From contig NZ_AULS01000004.1 of assembly GCF_000422405.1 (NCBI RefSeq), positions 1 to 64,000 of the forward strand: a stretch of DNA of 64,000 nucleotides. The letters are read 5' to 3'. Of the stretch, positions 27,051 to 33,724 are shown piece after piece (within the stretch, counting starts at the first letter, position 1; each line of letters opens with the position of its first letter). Both the position numbers and the translations under genes were made by a program. This stretch comes from Microbacterium luticocti DSM 19459. GTDB taxonomy: Bacteria; Actinomycetota; Actinomycetes; Actinomycetales; Microbacteriaceae. The notes under the pieces are model-generated. The model was not told the origin of the DNA. It ran no database searches and saw only the letters and a list, made by a program, of their open reading frames with translations.

Positions 27051-27216
27051 CACACGACTGCGCCACGATTCGGCGACTGCGCCGCCGATCGGTGGCGCGG
27101 ATGTTGATTCCTGGCGCAGTCGTGGGGCGGTGCCTTCTCGCCGGCCGGGCGCGTGCCCTCGCTGGCGGCGGATGCCGCGCCCCTCACCAAGCCGCGGCAT
27201 CGGGCGTGTTCTGCAC
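27051..27216 (+). repeat. Family A repeat, extended copy A1 (left direct repeat)
   Basis: The core is a 72-bp palindrome at 27053-27124 with perfect 13-bp arms CACGACTGCGCCA / TGGCGCAGTCGTG. The similarity to copy A2 continues for about 90 bases beyond the core, including a second hairpin (GATGCCGCG / CGCGGCATC), and stops just before the promoter of the antitoxin gene. By eye A1 and A2 differ at about 15 of 166 positions plus one single-base gap. Confidence 0.8.
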
Positions 27217-27233
27217 TCGCAACGGTGCCCGCT

Positions 27234-27262
27234 TGTTTTCAGAACTACTTCTGAAGTAGACT
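27234..27262 (+). promoter_or_regulatory. Promoter and overlapping operator of the RelE-type module
   Basis: TTGTTT (27234-27239), a 17-base spacer and TAGACT (27257-27262) form a good promoter. A perfect inverted repeat CTACTTC-T-GAAGTAG (27245-27259) covers the spacer and the first bases of the -10 box, where an antitoxin or toxin-antitoxin complex would block transcription. Only six bases separate TAGACT from the ATG, so the transcript is probably leaderless. Confidence 0.65.
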
Positions 27263-27268
27263 GAGGGC

Positions 27269-27721
27269 ATGACAGCGACACTTCCGCGTCGTTCGTTCCA
27301 GTCTTCAGAGTTGTCCCGCCAGCCGGCGCCGGTTTTCGCGGCCGCCGAGAATGCGCCCGTCGAGGTGACTCGTCGCGATGGCGAGGCCCTCGTTCTGATG
27401 ACCCGGGCCGAGGCCGACGCACGAGACTCCCTGCTGCAGTTCGCCGCGCAGCTGATCGCCGCGTCTCTCGATGACGAAGGGTCCCTGGCCGACCGTCTTG
27501 CGGATCGCTTCGACTGGATGCTCGCACTTTCGCCGACTGATCGCGAGAAGTGTGCGGCCGACCTGGTCCGTGCAGCGCGCGGATCGTTCGCGACCGGTCA
27601 GGCACATCTCGCCGCCGCTGAACTCGCCTCCTGGCGTTCCACGGCAGCCGCCGTGGCTGCGGGTCTCGGAGGCGAGGAGCTCACCTGGTTCGACATTCCG
27701 CCGCAGGTCGAGCGCCCCTGA
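27269..27721 (+). CDS. Phd/YefM-like antitoxin (150 aa)
   Basis: Probable antitoxin. The N-terminal 55 residues resemble the Phd/prevent-host-death fold (RRSFQSSELSRQPAPVFAAAE, then VEVTRRDGEALVLMTRAEAD), a DNA-binding dimer that represses its own promoter. The remaining 95 residues are helical and presumably wrap the toxin; this C-terminal part is longer than in classical Phd. The toxin gene starts three bases after its stop. The upstream region holds a promoter with an overlapping inverted repeat, as expected for autoregulation. The module is flanked by copies A1 and A2 of a repeat. Confidence 0.75.
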   Translation: MTATLPRRSFQSSELSRQPAPVFAAAENAPVEVTRRDGEALVLMTRAEADARDSLLQFAAQLIAASLDDEGSLADRLADRFDWMLALSPTDREKCAADLVRAARGSFATGQAHLAAAELASWRSTAAAVAAGLGGEELTWFDIPPQVERP

Positions 27722-27724
27722 TCC

Positions 27725-28060
27725 ATGGCGCGGAACACCCGGGTCGTTCGCCCGACGAAGAGCACCGAGTACGAACTCGTGTTCGCCACACGTGAAGCAG
27801 AGGCCGGATGGCGCGACCTGCGCGCGACGCAACGGAACGTTCTGACTGACGCGTGGGACTACTTGACGCAGCATCCGCTGCAACACACGTCAACGGTTCA
27901 TCCCCTGCGTGGTGAGCTCGGTGTGATCACGCGTGGTGGCCAGTCGCACGAGCGATGGCAGTACGAGCTGTCGGGCGGTGCCCGCATCTGGTACTTCGTG
28001 GTCAACCGCGTCGTGCACCTCGAGCAGGTGCACACGCGGCATCCGAATCAGACGAAGTAG
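27725..28060 (+). CDS. RelE/ParE-superfamily toxin (111 aa)
   Basis: Probable ribosome-dependent mRNA interferase or related toxin. The fold pattern is that of RelE: an N-terminal strand and helix pair (YELVFATREAEAGWRDL, VLTDAWDYLTQHP), then antiparallel strands ending in RIWYFVVNRVVHLEQVHTRHPNQTK, where basic and aromatic residues usually bind RNA. It lies three bases after the antitoxin stop. Which RelE subgroup it belongs to, and so whether it cuts mRNA or acts on gyrase, cannot be told by eye. Confidence 0.78.
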   Translation: MARNTRVVRPTKSTEYELVFATREAEAGWRDLRATQRNVLTDAWDYLTQHPLQHTSTVHPLRGELGVITRGGQSHERWQYELSGGARIWYFVVNRVVHLEQVHTRHPNQTK

Positions 28061-28110
28061 CGCGGAACACCCGACCCCGGAGTACCTCTCGACCCGGCGA
28101 CGTCGGATCA

Positions 28111-28150
28111 CACGACTGCGCCAGGATTCGGCGACTGCGCCACGGTGCGG
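28111..28150 (+). repeat. Family A half element
   Basis: Only the left half of the family A palindrome is present (CACGACTGCGCCA at 28111-28123 followed by a GATTCGGCGACTGCGCCA-like run). It stands immediately before the complete copy A2, so the two make a local tandem arrangement. Confidence 0.65.
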
Positions 28151-28160
28151 CACGCCCGGT

Positions 28161-28325
28161 CACACGACTGCGCCACGATTCGGCGACTGCGCCGTCGATC
28201 GTTGGCGCGGATGCTGATTCCTGGCGCAGTCGTGGGGCATCGCCCCCTCGCCGGCCGGGCGCCTGCACTCGCCGGCGAGGATGCCGCGCCCCTCGCCAAG
28301 CCGCGGCATCCGGCGTATTCTGCAC
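28161..28325 (+). repeat. Family A repeat, extended copy A2 (right direct repeat)
   Basis: The core palindrome is 28163-28234, again 72 bp with perfect 13-bp arms; the extended similarity with A1 runs to 28325. It sits in the same orientation as A1, after the toxin gene and before the DoxX-like gene, so the toxin-antitoxin pair lies between two direct repeats about 1.1 kb apart. Confidence 0.8.
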
Positions 28326-28346
28326 AGCGCAGACAAGGAGGTCGTC

Positions 28347-28787
28347 ATGGGCACAGGGTCCCGGATGCGGCTGCGTGACCTGCCGACACGGCTGGCCACC
28401 GGCGCGTACATCTTGCACTCCGGAATCGAGAAGCTGAAGGCCGGCCCCGACCAGGTCGCCGGGCTGTACGGCGCCGCGACCGGCGCGTATCCGATGCTGA
28501 GACGCATCCCGGCGGCACGGTTCGTGCGCACACTCGCGATCACCGAGATCACGGTCGGGTCGCTGCTTTTGATCCCGTTCGTGCCGACGTGGCTCGCCGG
28601 CGCGGCGCTCACCGGGTTCTCGTCGGGCCTGGTCGGCATGTACCTGCGCACCCCCGCGCTGCGCAAGCCCGGCAGCGTCTGGCCGAGTCAGGCCGGCACC
28701 GCCATCAGCAAAGACTCGTGGATGCTGGGGATCGGGCTGGGCATGCTCGTCGGCTCCGCCGAGGACTGCGCGGACGAGCGGCGCTGA
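28347..28787 (+). CDS. DoxX-like membrane protein (146 aa)
   Basis: Small integral membrane protein with about three hydrophobic segments (near residues 15-32, 62-85 and 118-132) and the pattern [19 protein letters not shown] near the N-terminus that resembles DoxX-family proteins. Function is not known; DoxX relatives have been tied to redox and quinone metabolism. ATG 28347 follows AAGGAGG at five bases, which decides against the longer open frame. The promoter side carries repeat A2. The assignment to DoxX is by general pattern only. Confidence 0.75.
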   Translation: MGTGSRMRLRDLPTRLATGAYILHSGIEKLKAGPDQVAGLYGAATGAYPMLRRIPAARFVRTLAITEITVGSLLLIPFVPTWLAGAALTGFSSGLVGMYLRTPALRKPGSVWPSQAGTAISKDSWMLGIGLGMLVGSAEDCADERR

Positions 28788-28834
28788 GGCGCGGCGGCCG
28801 AGGCGGCCGCGGAGGCCCGGCGTACCATGTCGGC

Positions 28835-29188
28835 ATGAACCGTGCCGAGCGCGTGTATCGGATGCCGATGGCGTCGGTCTATCCGCTCTACGTGCAGAAG
28901 GTCGAGCGCAAGGGACGCACCGTCGCCGAGCTCGACGAGGTCATCCGGTGGCTCACCGGCTTCGACCAGCGGGCCCTGCAGCGCCACCTCGACGACGGCA
29001 CCACGCTCGAGGAGTTCTTCGCCGCCGCCGACCTCAACCCGAATGCGTCGCTGATCACCGGCGTCGTCTGCGGCGTGCGAGTCGAGGACATCGACGACCC
29101 GCTCATGCAGAAGATCCGCTATCTCGACAAGCTCGTCGACGAACTCGCGCGCGGCAAGGCCCTGGAGAAGGTGCTGCGCGAGGCGTGA
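28835..29188 (+). CDS. DUF2200 family protein (117 aa)
   Basis: Conserved protein of unknown function found across bacteria. The family words are visible: [31 protein letters not shown]-like [20 protein letters not shown], and [24 protein letters not shown] C-terminus. TACCAT lies exactly six bases before the ATG, so the message is probably leaderless and no ribosome-binding site is needed. It is soluble and has no signal. It is not part of an obvious operon. Confidence 0.88.
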   Translation: MNRAERVYRMPMASVYPLYVQKVERKGRTVAELDEVIRWLTGFDQRALQRHLDDGTTLEEFFAAADLNPNASLITGVVCGVRVEDIDDPLMQKIRYLDKLVDELARGKALEKVLREA

Positions 29189-29211
29189 GGGCGCGCGCGG
29201 CCCCGCGCCGG

Positions 29212-29712
29212 TCAGTCGACGAACTTCTCCAGTGCTGCGATGGGCACCATCAGGTGAAGGTCGTCGACAGGCGACGACAAGAAGTCACCGTTGTGCAGGT
29301 AGAAGGCTCGGGCGGCGTCGTCGCGGCAATGGACCAGAACCGCAGCAGCGCCGATGCTGCGGCTGAGCTGCACCGCGCGCAGCAGCGCATCGCGCAAGAG
29401 CTCCCACCCGAGTCCTTGACCGTGGTATGACGCGTCGACGGCCAGGCGTGCGAGCAGAATGCACGGGATCTGCGACGGTCGATGCCGCGCCAGAGCCTGC
29501 GGCGCGGCATCCTTCGAGACCGCGGCCATCGCCAGGGAGTAGAAGCCCGCGATCCGGTCGCCATCCGTGAGCACATAGGTCACCGCGTTGTTCGCGAGCT
29601 GGTTCTGCCAGGCGTACCTGTGGAACCAATCGTCGAGATCGGCCGCGCCGCTGCGGAACGACCGACGGTCGTCGGAGCGGATCAGTCGTCGCGGTGCGGT
29701 GAGCCCGGTCAT
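29212..29712 (-). CDS. GNAT-family toxin of a TacT/AtaT-type module (166 aa)
   Basis: Acetyltransferase of the toxin type that blocks translation by acetylating aminoacyl-tRNA. The N-terminal FRSGAADLDDWFHRYAWQNQ matches the hallmark of these toxins, the acetyl-CoA loop is seen as VDASYHGQGLGWELL (near 97-111), and the C-terminal ARAFYLHNGDF holds the conserved Tyr. The start ATG overlaps the antitoxin stop as ATGA. It is preceded by a DUF1778 antitoxin, the usual partner. It is convergent with the DUF2200 gene. Confidence 0.88.
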   Translation of the reverse strand: MTGLTAPRRLIRSDDRRSFRSGAADLDDWFHRYAWQNQLANNAVTYVLTDGDRIAGFYSLAMAAVSKDAAPQALARHRPSQIPCILLARLAVDASYHGQGLGWELLRDALLRAVQLSRSIGAAAVLVHCRDDAARAFYLHNGDFLSSPVDDLHLMVPIAALEKFVD

Positions 29713-30002
29713 CCGGCCGGTTCGAAGCGGGACCGGCGCGAGAACAGCCGCTGGAACCGCTCGGTCGAGGGCAACGGTTCGTCGAGCATCCGCACGAACT
29801 CGTCGAACTGCTGTGGGGACACGGCGAACCATTGTCGACTTGCGAGCACCTGCTGGGCCTGGTCCACCGCGCTGTCGAGGATGAAATCGGTCAGCGTGTG
29901 ATCCGTCGCATCGGCCGCGCGACGCAGCAACGCCTCTTGACGCGCCGTCGCCCGCAGGTTGATCCGCTGGCTGCGTGACGGTCGCGTCACTGACTCCGAC
30001 AT
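29709..30002 (-). CDS. DUF1778 antitoxin, TacA/AtaR type (97 aa)
   Basis: Ribbon-helix-helix antitoxin. Residues 10-60 hold the DNA-binding part (RSQRINLRATARQEALLRRAADATDHTLTDFILDSAV), and the C-terminal tail FDEFVRMLDEPLPSTERFQRLF is the segment that neutralises the acetyltransferase toxin. ATG 30002 starts the conserved region; a longer version from 30029 is possible but adds residues without family likeness. The toxin follows with a 4-base overlap. Confidence 0.88.
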   Translation of the reverse strand: MSESVTRPSRSQRINLRATARQEALLRRAADATDHTLTDFILDSAVDQAQQVLASRQWFAVSPQQFDEFVRMLDEPLPSTERFQRLFSRRSRFEPAG

Positions 30003-30070
30003 CGCACTCACCCTCCTGCTGCTGTACAACCATTGTACGTACGGGATGCCTCGGCGTCACGCGATCGCGT

Positions 30071-30142
30071 TTCGGCTGCGCCTTGTCGCGGCGACTGCGC
30101 CGTCGATCGGTGGCGCGGATGCTGATTCCTGGCGCAGTCGTG
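30071..30142 (+). repeat. Family A repeat, copy A4 with decayed left arm
   Basis: The right arm TGGCGCAGTCGTG (30130-30142) and the central GACTGCGCCGTCGATCGG are intact; the left arm is degenerate. It lies between the divergent acetyltransferase module and vapBC, in the same orientation as A1 and A2. Confidence 0.7.
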
Positions 30143-30217
30143 TGACTGGCAGCGTACGGGCTGCCCCGTCGCGCGGCCTGCGCAGTCGCTCGGCCCACCT
30201 GGCCGGGCTGGCACCCC

Positions 30218-30242
30218 CATGCACTCTGCATGCGCGTAGACT
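30218..30242 (+). promoter_or_regulatory. Candidate vapBC operator and -10 box
   Basis: A perfect inverted repeat CATGCA-CTC-TGCATG (30218-30232) lies directly upstream of TAGACT (30237-30242), which is seven bases before the ATG of vapB. The arrangement parallels the promoter of the RelE-type module and suggests autoregulation of a leaderless message. Confidence 0.6.
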
Positions 30243-30249
30243 GATCTGC

Positions 30250-30477
30250 ATGGCGACGCTACAGGTGAGGGACATCCCCGAAGACGTGCGGCGCACGCTC
30301 AAGGCACGGGCCGCGGCATCCGGGCGCAGCCTCTCGGAGTACGCGCTGGGCATCCTCGCGCGCGATGCCGCACAGCCGACGCTCGACGAGCTGCTCGACC
30401 GTGTGCGTGCGCGGGGGTCCGTCGACCTGGGCGAGAGCGCGCAGCGCATCCTGCGCGCGGAGCGCGACGCGGCGTGA
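30250..30477 (+). CDS. vapB: VapB/FitA-like antitoxin (75 aa)
   Basis: Ribbon-helix-helix antitoxin. The N-terminal strand and helices read MATLQVRDIPEDVRRTLKARAAASGRSLSEY, typical of FitA-like VapB proteins; the C-terminal tail (LDELLDRVRARGSVDL) would bind the PIN toxin. It shares the last four bases (GTGA) with the toxin start. A TAGACT box lies seven bases before the ATG. Confidence 0.88.
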   Translation: MATLQVRDIPEDVRRTLKARAAASGRSLSEYALGILARDAAQPTLDELLDRVRARGSVDLGESAQRILRAERDAA

Positions 30478-30878
30478 CCCTCGTCGTCGACGCGTCGGTG
30501 CTCATCGAGCTGCTGACGATGAGCCCGCTCGGGCAGCGCGCGGCCGCGCGGATGCGCGCCGATGCGGATGACCTGCACCTGCCGCATCTGGCCGATGTCG
30601 AGACGGTCTCGGTCGCGCGCGGACTGGTCGCCGCGGGCGTGCTCGAGCCGAGCCGCGCCGCGAACCTGCTCGTCGACCTGCGCGACTTTCCGGCCCGGCG
30701 TTGGCCGGCGCAGCCGTTCTTCGAGCGCATCTGGGAGCTGCGCGCGAACGTGACGGCCTACGACGCGACCAACGTCGCCCTCGCCGAGGCCCTCGGCGCG
30801 CGGTTGCTGACCGCCGACCGCACGCTGGCACGCGGGGTCGGGGGTGTGGCCGCCTGCCCCGTCGAACTCGTGGAGTGA
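30474..30878 (+). CDS. vapC: VapC PIN-domain ribonuclease toxin (134 aa)
   Basis: PIN-domain nuclease. The metal-binding acidic residues appear as Asp6 in LVVDASVLIELL, a Glu in ADVETVSVARGL (near 43), and the Asp pair in TAYDATNVALAEAL and LLTADRTLA (near 97 and 115). The start is GTG overlapping the vapB stop. Targets of VapC toxins are usually tRNA or rRNA; this one cannot be predicted. Convergent with the YceI gene across 32 bases. Confidence 0.9.
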   Translation: MTLVVDASVLIELLTMSPLGQRAAARMRADADDLHLPHLADVETVSVARGLVAAGVLEPSRAANLLVDLRDFPARRWPAQPFFERIWELRANVTAYDATNVALAEALGARLLTADRTLARGVGGVAACPVELVE

Positions 30879-30910
30879 CCGCGCGCGCCTCCGATCGCGG
30901 CGGGCGCAGC

Positions 30911-31591
30911 TCACCGCACGAGCACGAGCGAGAACTCCACGGCCCCCGAGTCCTCGACCCGCACGAAGCCGAGGCTCGGCGCGTCGATGCCGAAGTCGGC
31001 GAACGTGATGGGGATGCTCCCGGCCACCTCGGCGCGCTCGCCGTCGAACACGGCCTGCATGCTCACCTCGACCTGACGTGTCACCCCGGCCAGGGTCAGC
31101 TCGCCGGTCGCGGTGACCCGCTGCGCCGCGCCGGTGCGCACCTCGGACGACGCCACGACCGGCTCGGTCAGCGTGAACGTCGCCGTCGGATACCGGAAGG
31201 TCTGCATCGCCGTGTTGCGGAAATACGAGTCGCGGCTGCCCTGATCGGTCGCGATCGAGGCGACGTCGACGGTGACGGATGCCGCGGTCAGCGCGCCGTC
31301 GGTCACGGTGAGCTCGCCGGTGACCTGCTCGGTGCGCCCCACCACGGTCACGTCGGTGCCGTTGAGCACCTCGTCGACGCGGTACCCGGCGTACGAGCCG
31401 GAGCCCACCCGCCATGCCCCCTCGACATCCGCGGCCTCGACCAGCGCCCCCGCAGCCGTGCCCGTGATCGTCGGCGCGGGCGCCGCGGGCCCCACGATCA
31501 CGTCGCGGTAGAACGCCGGCCCCGCGAACGCCACCACCACGCCCGCGGCGACGACGCCGCCGGCGATGATCGCGATGGTGCGGATGCGCAT
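30911..31591 (-). CDS. YceI-family protein with N-terminal anchor (226 aa)
   Basis: YceI proteins form a lipocalin-like barrel that binds isoprenoid-type molecules. An N-terminal hydrophobic segment (residues 4-27) acts as a membrane anchor or uncleaved signal; the YceI barrel follows from about residue 55 (GAWRVGSGSYAGYRVDE, ATFTLTEPV, ATGELTLAGVTRQVEV, GSIPITFADFGIDAPSLGFVRVEDSGAVEFSLVLVR). TACGCT lies six bases before the ATG on the minus strand, so the transcript is probably leaderless. Confidence 0.88.
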   Translation of the reverse strand: MRIRTIAIIAGGVVAAGVVVAFAGPAFYRDVIVGPAAPAPTITGTAAGALVEAADVEGAWRVGSGSYAGYRVDEVLNGTDVTVVGRTEQVTGELTVTDGALTAASVTVDVASIATDQGSRDSYFRNTAMQTFRYPTATFTLTEPVVASSEVRTGAAQRVTATGELTLAGVTRQVEVSMQAVFDGERAEVAGSIPITFADFGIDAPSLGFVRVEDSGAVEFSLVLVR

Positions 31592-31687
31592 CGCCCCAGC
31601 GTAGGCACCGGACCTATGGATGCCTCACGCGCCGCGTGTGGCATCCCGCAGGCGCCGGCCGCGGCATCCGACCACGCCCGCCCGCAC

Positions 31688-31759
31688 CACGACTGCGCCA
31701 CATCGCGGCGATGGCGCCGACGACCGACGGCGCAGTCGCTGATTCCTGGCGCAGTCGTG
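31688..31759 (+). repeat. Family A repeat, copy A5
   Basis: A complete 72-bp element with perfect arms CACGACTGCGCCA (31688-31700) and TGGCGCAGTCGTG (31747-31759), in the same orientation as the other copies. The right arm extends to GTGTGAC as in copy A4. It lies in the 381-base divergent gap between the YceI gene and fruR; no gene is supported in this gap. Confidence 0.8.
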
Positions 31760-31779
31760 TGACACGCGCGACATCCGAT

Positions 31780-31868
31780 GCCGCCGCGCGACCCCGCGAC
31801 ATCCGATGCGGCCCGTGCGGCCCGCGGATGCCGCCGTGCGGCCCGCGGATGCCGCCGCGCAGGTCCGT
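31780..31868 (+). repeat. Short direct repeats beside copy A5
   Basis: GACATCCGATGC occurs twice, then the unit GCGGATGCCGCCGTGCGGCCC and shortened versions follow in tandem. They look like local slippage products of GC-rich sequence rather than a defined element. Confidence 0.5.
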
Positions 31869-31909
31869 CCCGACACCCACAGCATCAGCCGCCGGCCTGG
31901 AATCCCACA

Positions 31910-31963
31910 GAAACAAACCATTGATCTCTGTTGTTTCATGTTGTACTGTGTGGGAAACCACAC
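31910..31963 (+). promoter_or_regulatory. fruR-fruK-fruA promoter region with two inverted repeats
   Basis: GAAACAA (31910-31916) and TTGTTTC (31931-31937) form a perfect inverted repeat, and GTGTGG-GAAA-CCACAC (31948-31963) a second one. A likely promoter lies between: TTGATC (31921-31926), 17 bases, TACTGT (31944-31949). Either repeat could be the FruR operator; the second sits just downstream of the -10 box and before the GGAGG ribosome-binding site. Confidence 0.6.
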
Positions 31964-31972
31964 GGAGGTGTC

Positions 31973-32758
31973 ATGTACGCGACGGAGCGACAGGATCTCA
32001 TCGAGCAGCTGCTCACCGATGAGGGGCGCGTCAGCGTCCACGACCTTGCGCGGCGGTTCGACGTGACCACCGAGACCGTCCGCCGCGACCTCGACGCCCT
32101 CGAGCAGGCCGGTGCCCTGCGCCGCGTGCACGGCGGGGCCGTTCCCCCCGAGCGGCGCAGCACCGTCGAATCCCCGATCGGTACCCGCACCCACCGCCGC
32201 GCCGGCGCCAAGGCCGCCATCGCCGACCGCGCCCTCGCCGTGCTCGACGACGGCTTTCGCGGATCGGTCTTCCTCGACGCCGGCACCACCACCGCCGCCG
32301 TCGCCGAACGGCTTGCCGCACGGCTGGCCGCCGTCGGCGGCACCGCCGACGTCGTCACCCACTCCCTCACCCTCGCCCCGATCCTCGCCACCGCCGACGG
32401 CGTCACCCTCACCGTCGTCGGCGGCCGCGTGCGCGGCGTCACCGCCGCCGCGGTCGGCGCCGGCACCGTCCGCGCGATCGACGCGCTGCGCCCCGACGTC
32501 GTGTTCGTCGGCACCAACGGCGTCTCGGCCGGCTTCGGTCTGAGCACACCCGACCCCGAAGAGGCGGCGGTCAAGCAGGCCATCGTCGCCGCCGCCCGCC
32601 GCGTGGTCGTCGTCGCCGACGCCAGCAAGTTCGGCGACGAATCGCTCGTGCGCTTCGCCCGCCTCGACGACGTCGACGTGCTGGTGACGGATGCCGCTCC
32701 CCCCGGCGATCTCGCCGAAGCCCTGACCGCCGCCGGCGTGGAGGTGTGGATCGCATGA
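31973..32758 (+). CDS. fruR: DeoR-family repressor of the fructose operon (261 aa)
   Basis: Cytoplasmic sugar-phosphate-responsive repressor. The DeoR winged helix is at residues 4-58 (RQDLIEQLLTDEGRVSVHDL, RFDVTTETVRRDLDALEQAG), the GALRRVHGGA wing follows, and the C-terminal DeoRC sensor domain shows FLDAGTTTAAVAERL, VFVGTNGVSAGFGLSTPDPEEA and VVVADASKFGDESLVRFARLDDVDVLVTD. In this family fructose 1-phosphate is the usual inducer. ATG 31973 follows GGAGG; the upstream in-frame ATG lacks a site. Its stop overlaps the fruK start. Confidence 0.9.
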   Translation: MYATERQDLIEQLLTDEGRVSVHDLARRFDVTTETVRRDLDALEQAGALRRVHGGAVPPERRSTVESPIGTRTHRRAGAKAAIADRALAVLDDGFRGSVFLDAGTTTAAVAERLAARLAAVGGTADVVTHSLTLAPILATADGVTLTVVGGRVRGVTAAAVGAGTVRAIDALRPDVVFVGTNGVSAGFGLSTPDPEEAAVKQAIVAAARRVVVVADASKFGDESLVRFARLDDVDVLVTDAAPPGDLAEALTAAGVEVWIA

Positions 32759-33705
32759 TCGTCACCGTCACGGCGAACCCCTCGCTCGACCGCACCATCG
32801 TGCTGCGCGCACCGTTGCAGCCGGGCGCCGTACAGGTCGCGGCATCCGCCCGCGAAGACGCCGGCGGCAAGGGCATCAACGTCGCCCGGGTGCTGGCCGC
32901 GGCCGGCGCCCCGGCATTGGCCGTGCTCCCGCTCGCCGACGACGACCCGTACCGGTCGGTGCTCGCCGCCGCCGGTCTGCGCATCCGGCCGGTGCCGGTC
33001 ACCGGCCACTGCCGCGCCAACGTCGCGATCACCGACCCCGACGGCGTCACCACCAAGCTCAACCTGCCCGGCGCCACGCTGTCCGCCGCCGAGCTCGACG
33101 CCCTCGCCGCCGTGGTCGTCGCGGCCGCCGAGAACGCCCACTGGCTCGTGCTCGCCGGGTCGCTGCCGCCCGGCGTGCCCTACGACTTCTACGCCCGGGT
33201 CATCGACGCCGTGCGCGGCCGCTGGGGCGACGCCGCCCCGCGCGTCGCGGTCGACGCCTCGGGCGCCGCGCTGCACGCCGCCGTCGCAGACGCCCACCCG
33301 GATCTCGTCAAGCCCAACGACGACGAGCTCGCCGAGCTCACCGGCACGGCGCTGGATCCAGGCGACGGCCTTGCCCGGCACGCCGCACACCTGGCCCGCG
33401 CCCTCGTCCCGACCTGGGTCGGCGCGGCGCTGGTCACCCTCGGCGGGCACGGCGCCGTGCTCGTCACCCCCGACGCCGCCTACGCCGCCGCGCCGCCGCC
33501 GATCCGGGTGCGCAGCACGGTCGGGGCCGGCGACAGCTCACTGGCCGGCTACCTGCTGGCCGAGACCGCCGGACACGATCCCGCCGCCTGCCTGGCCTCG
33601 GCCGTGCGCCACGGCGCGGCCGCGGCATCCCTCCCCGGGACCATGGTGCCCGCGCCGCACGATCTTCCCGCCGACGACATCGCCGTCACGCGGATCCCAC
33701 TCTGA
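32755..33705 (+). CDS. fruK: 1-phosphofructokinase (316 aa)
   Basis: Phosphorylates fructose 1-phosphate, made by the PTS, to fructose 1,6-bisphosphate. PfkB family. N-terminal MIVTVTANPSLDRTIVL, glycine-rich EDAGGKGINVARVLAAAG (about residues 38-55), and C-terminal VGAGDSSLAGYLLA with the catalytic Asp near 260 are all typical. The start is the ATG that overlaps the fruR stop (ATGA), not the upstream GTG in the same frame. The operon continues with the PTS transporter. Confidence 0.92.
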   Translation: MIVTVTANPSLDRTIVLRAPLQPGAVQVAASAREDAGGKGINVARVLAAAGAPALAVLPLADDDPYRSVLAAAGLRIRPVPVTGHCRANVAITDPDGVTTKLNLPGATLSAAELDALAAVVVAAAENAHWLVLAGSLPPGVPYDFYARVIDAVRGRWGDAAPRVAVDASGAALHAAVADAHPDLVKPNDDELAELTGTALDPGDGLARHAAHLARALVPTWVGAALVTLGGHGAVLVTPDAAYAAAPPPIRVRSTVGAGDSSLAGYLLAETAGHDPAACLASAVRHGAAAASLPGTMVPAPHDLPADDIAVTRIPL

Positions 33706-33724
33706 GTCGACCACGGAGGTCACC

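Noticed and set aside
30057..31415. A 452-codon minus-strand frame across vapBC
   Set aside because: It overlaps a complete vapBC pair and part of the YceI gene, and includes a family A repeat.
27053..31759. Family A repeats as a CRISPR array
   Set aside because: Copies are kilobases apart with genes between, and there are no regular spacers or cas genes.
31592..31972. A coding gene between YceI and fruR
   Set aside because: Frames here run through repeat A5 and short tandem repeats and end in the fruR promoter region.
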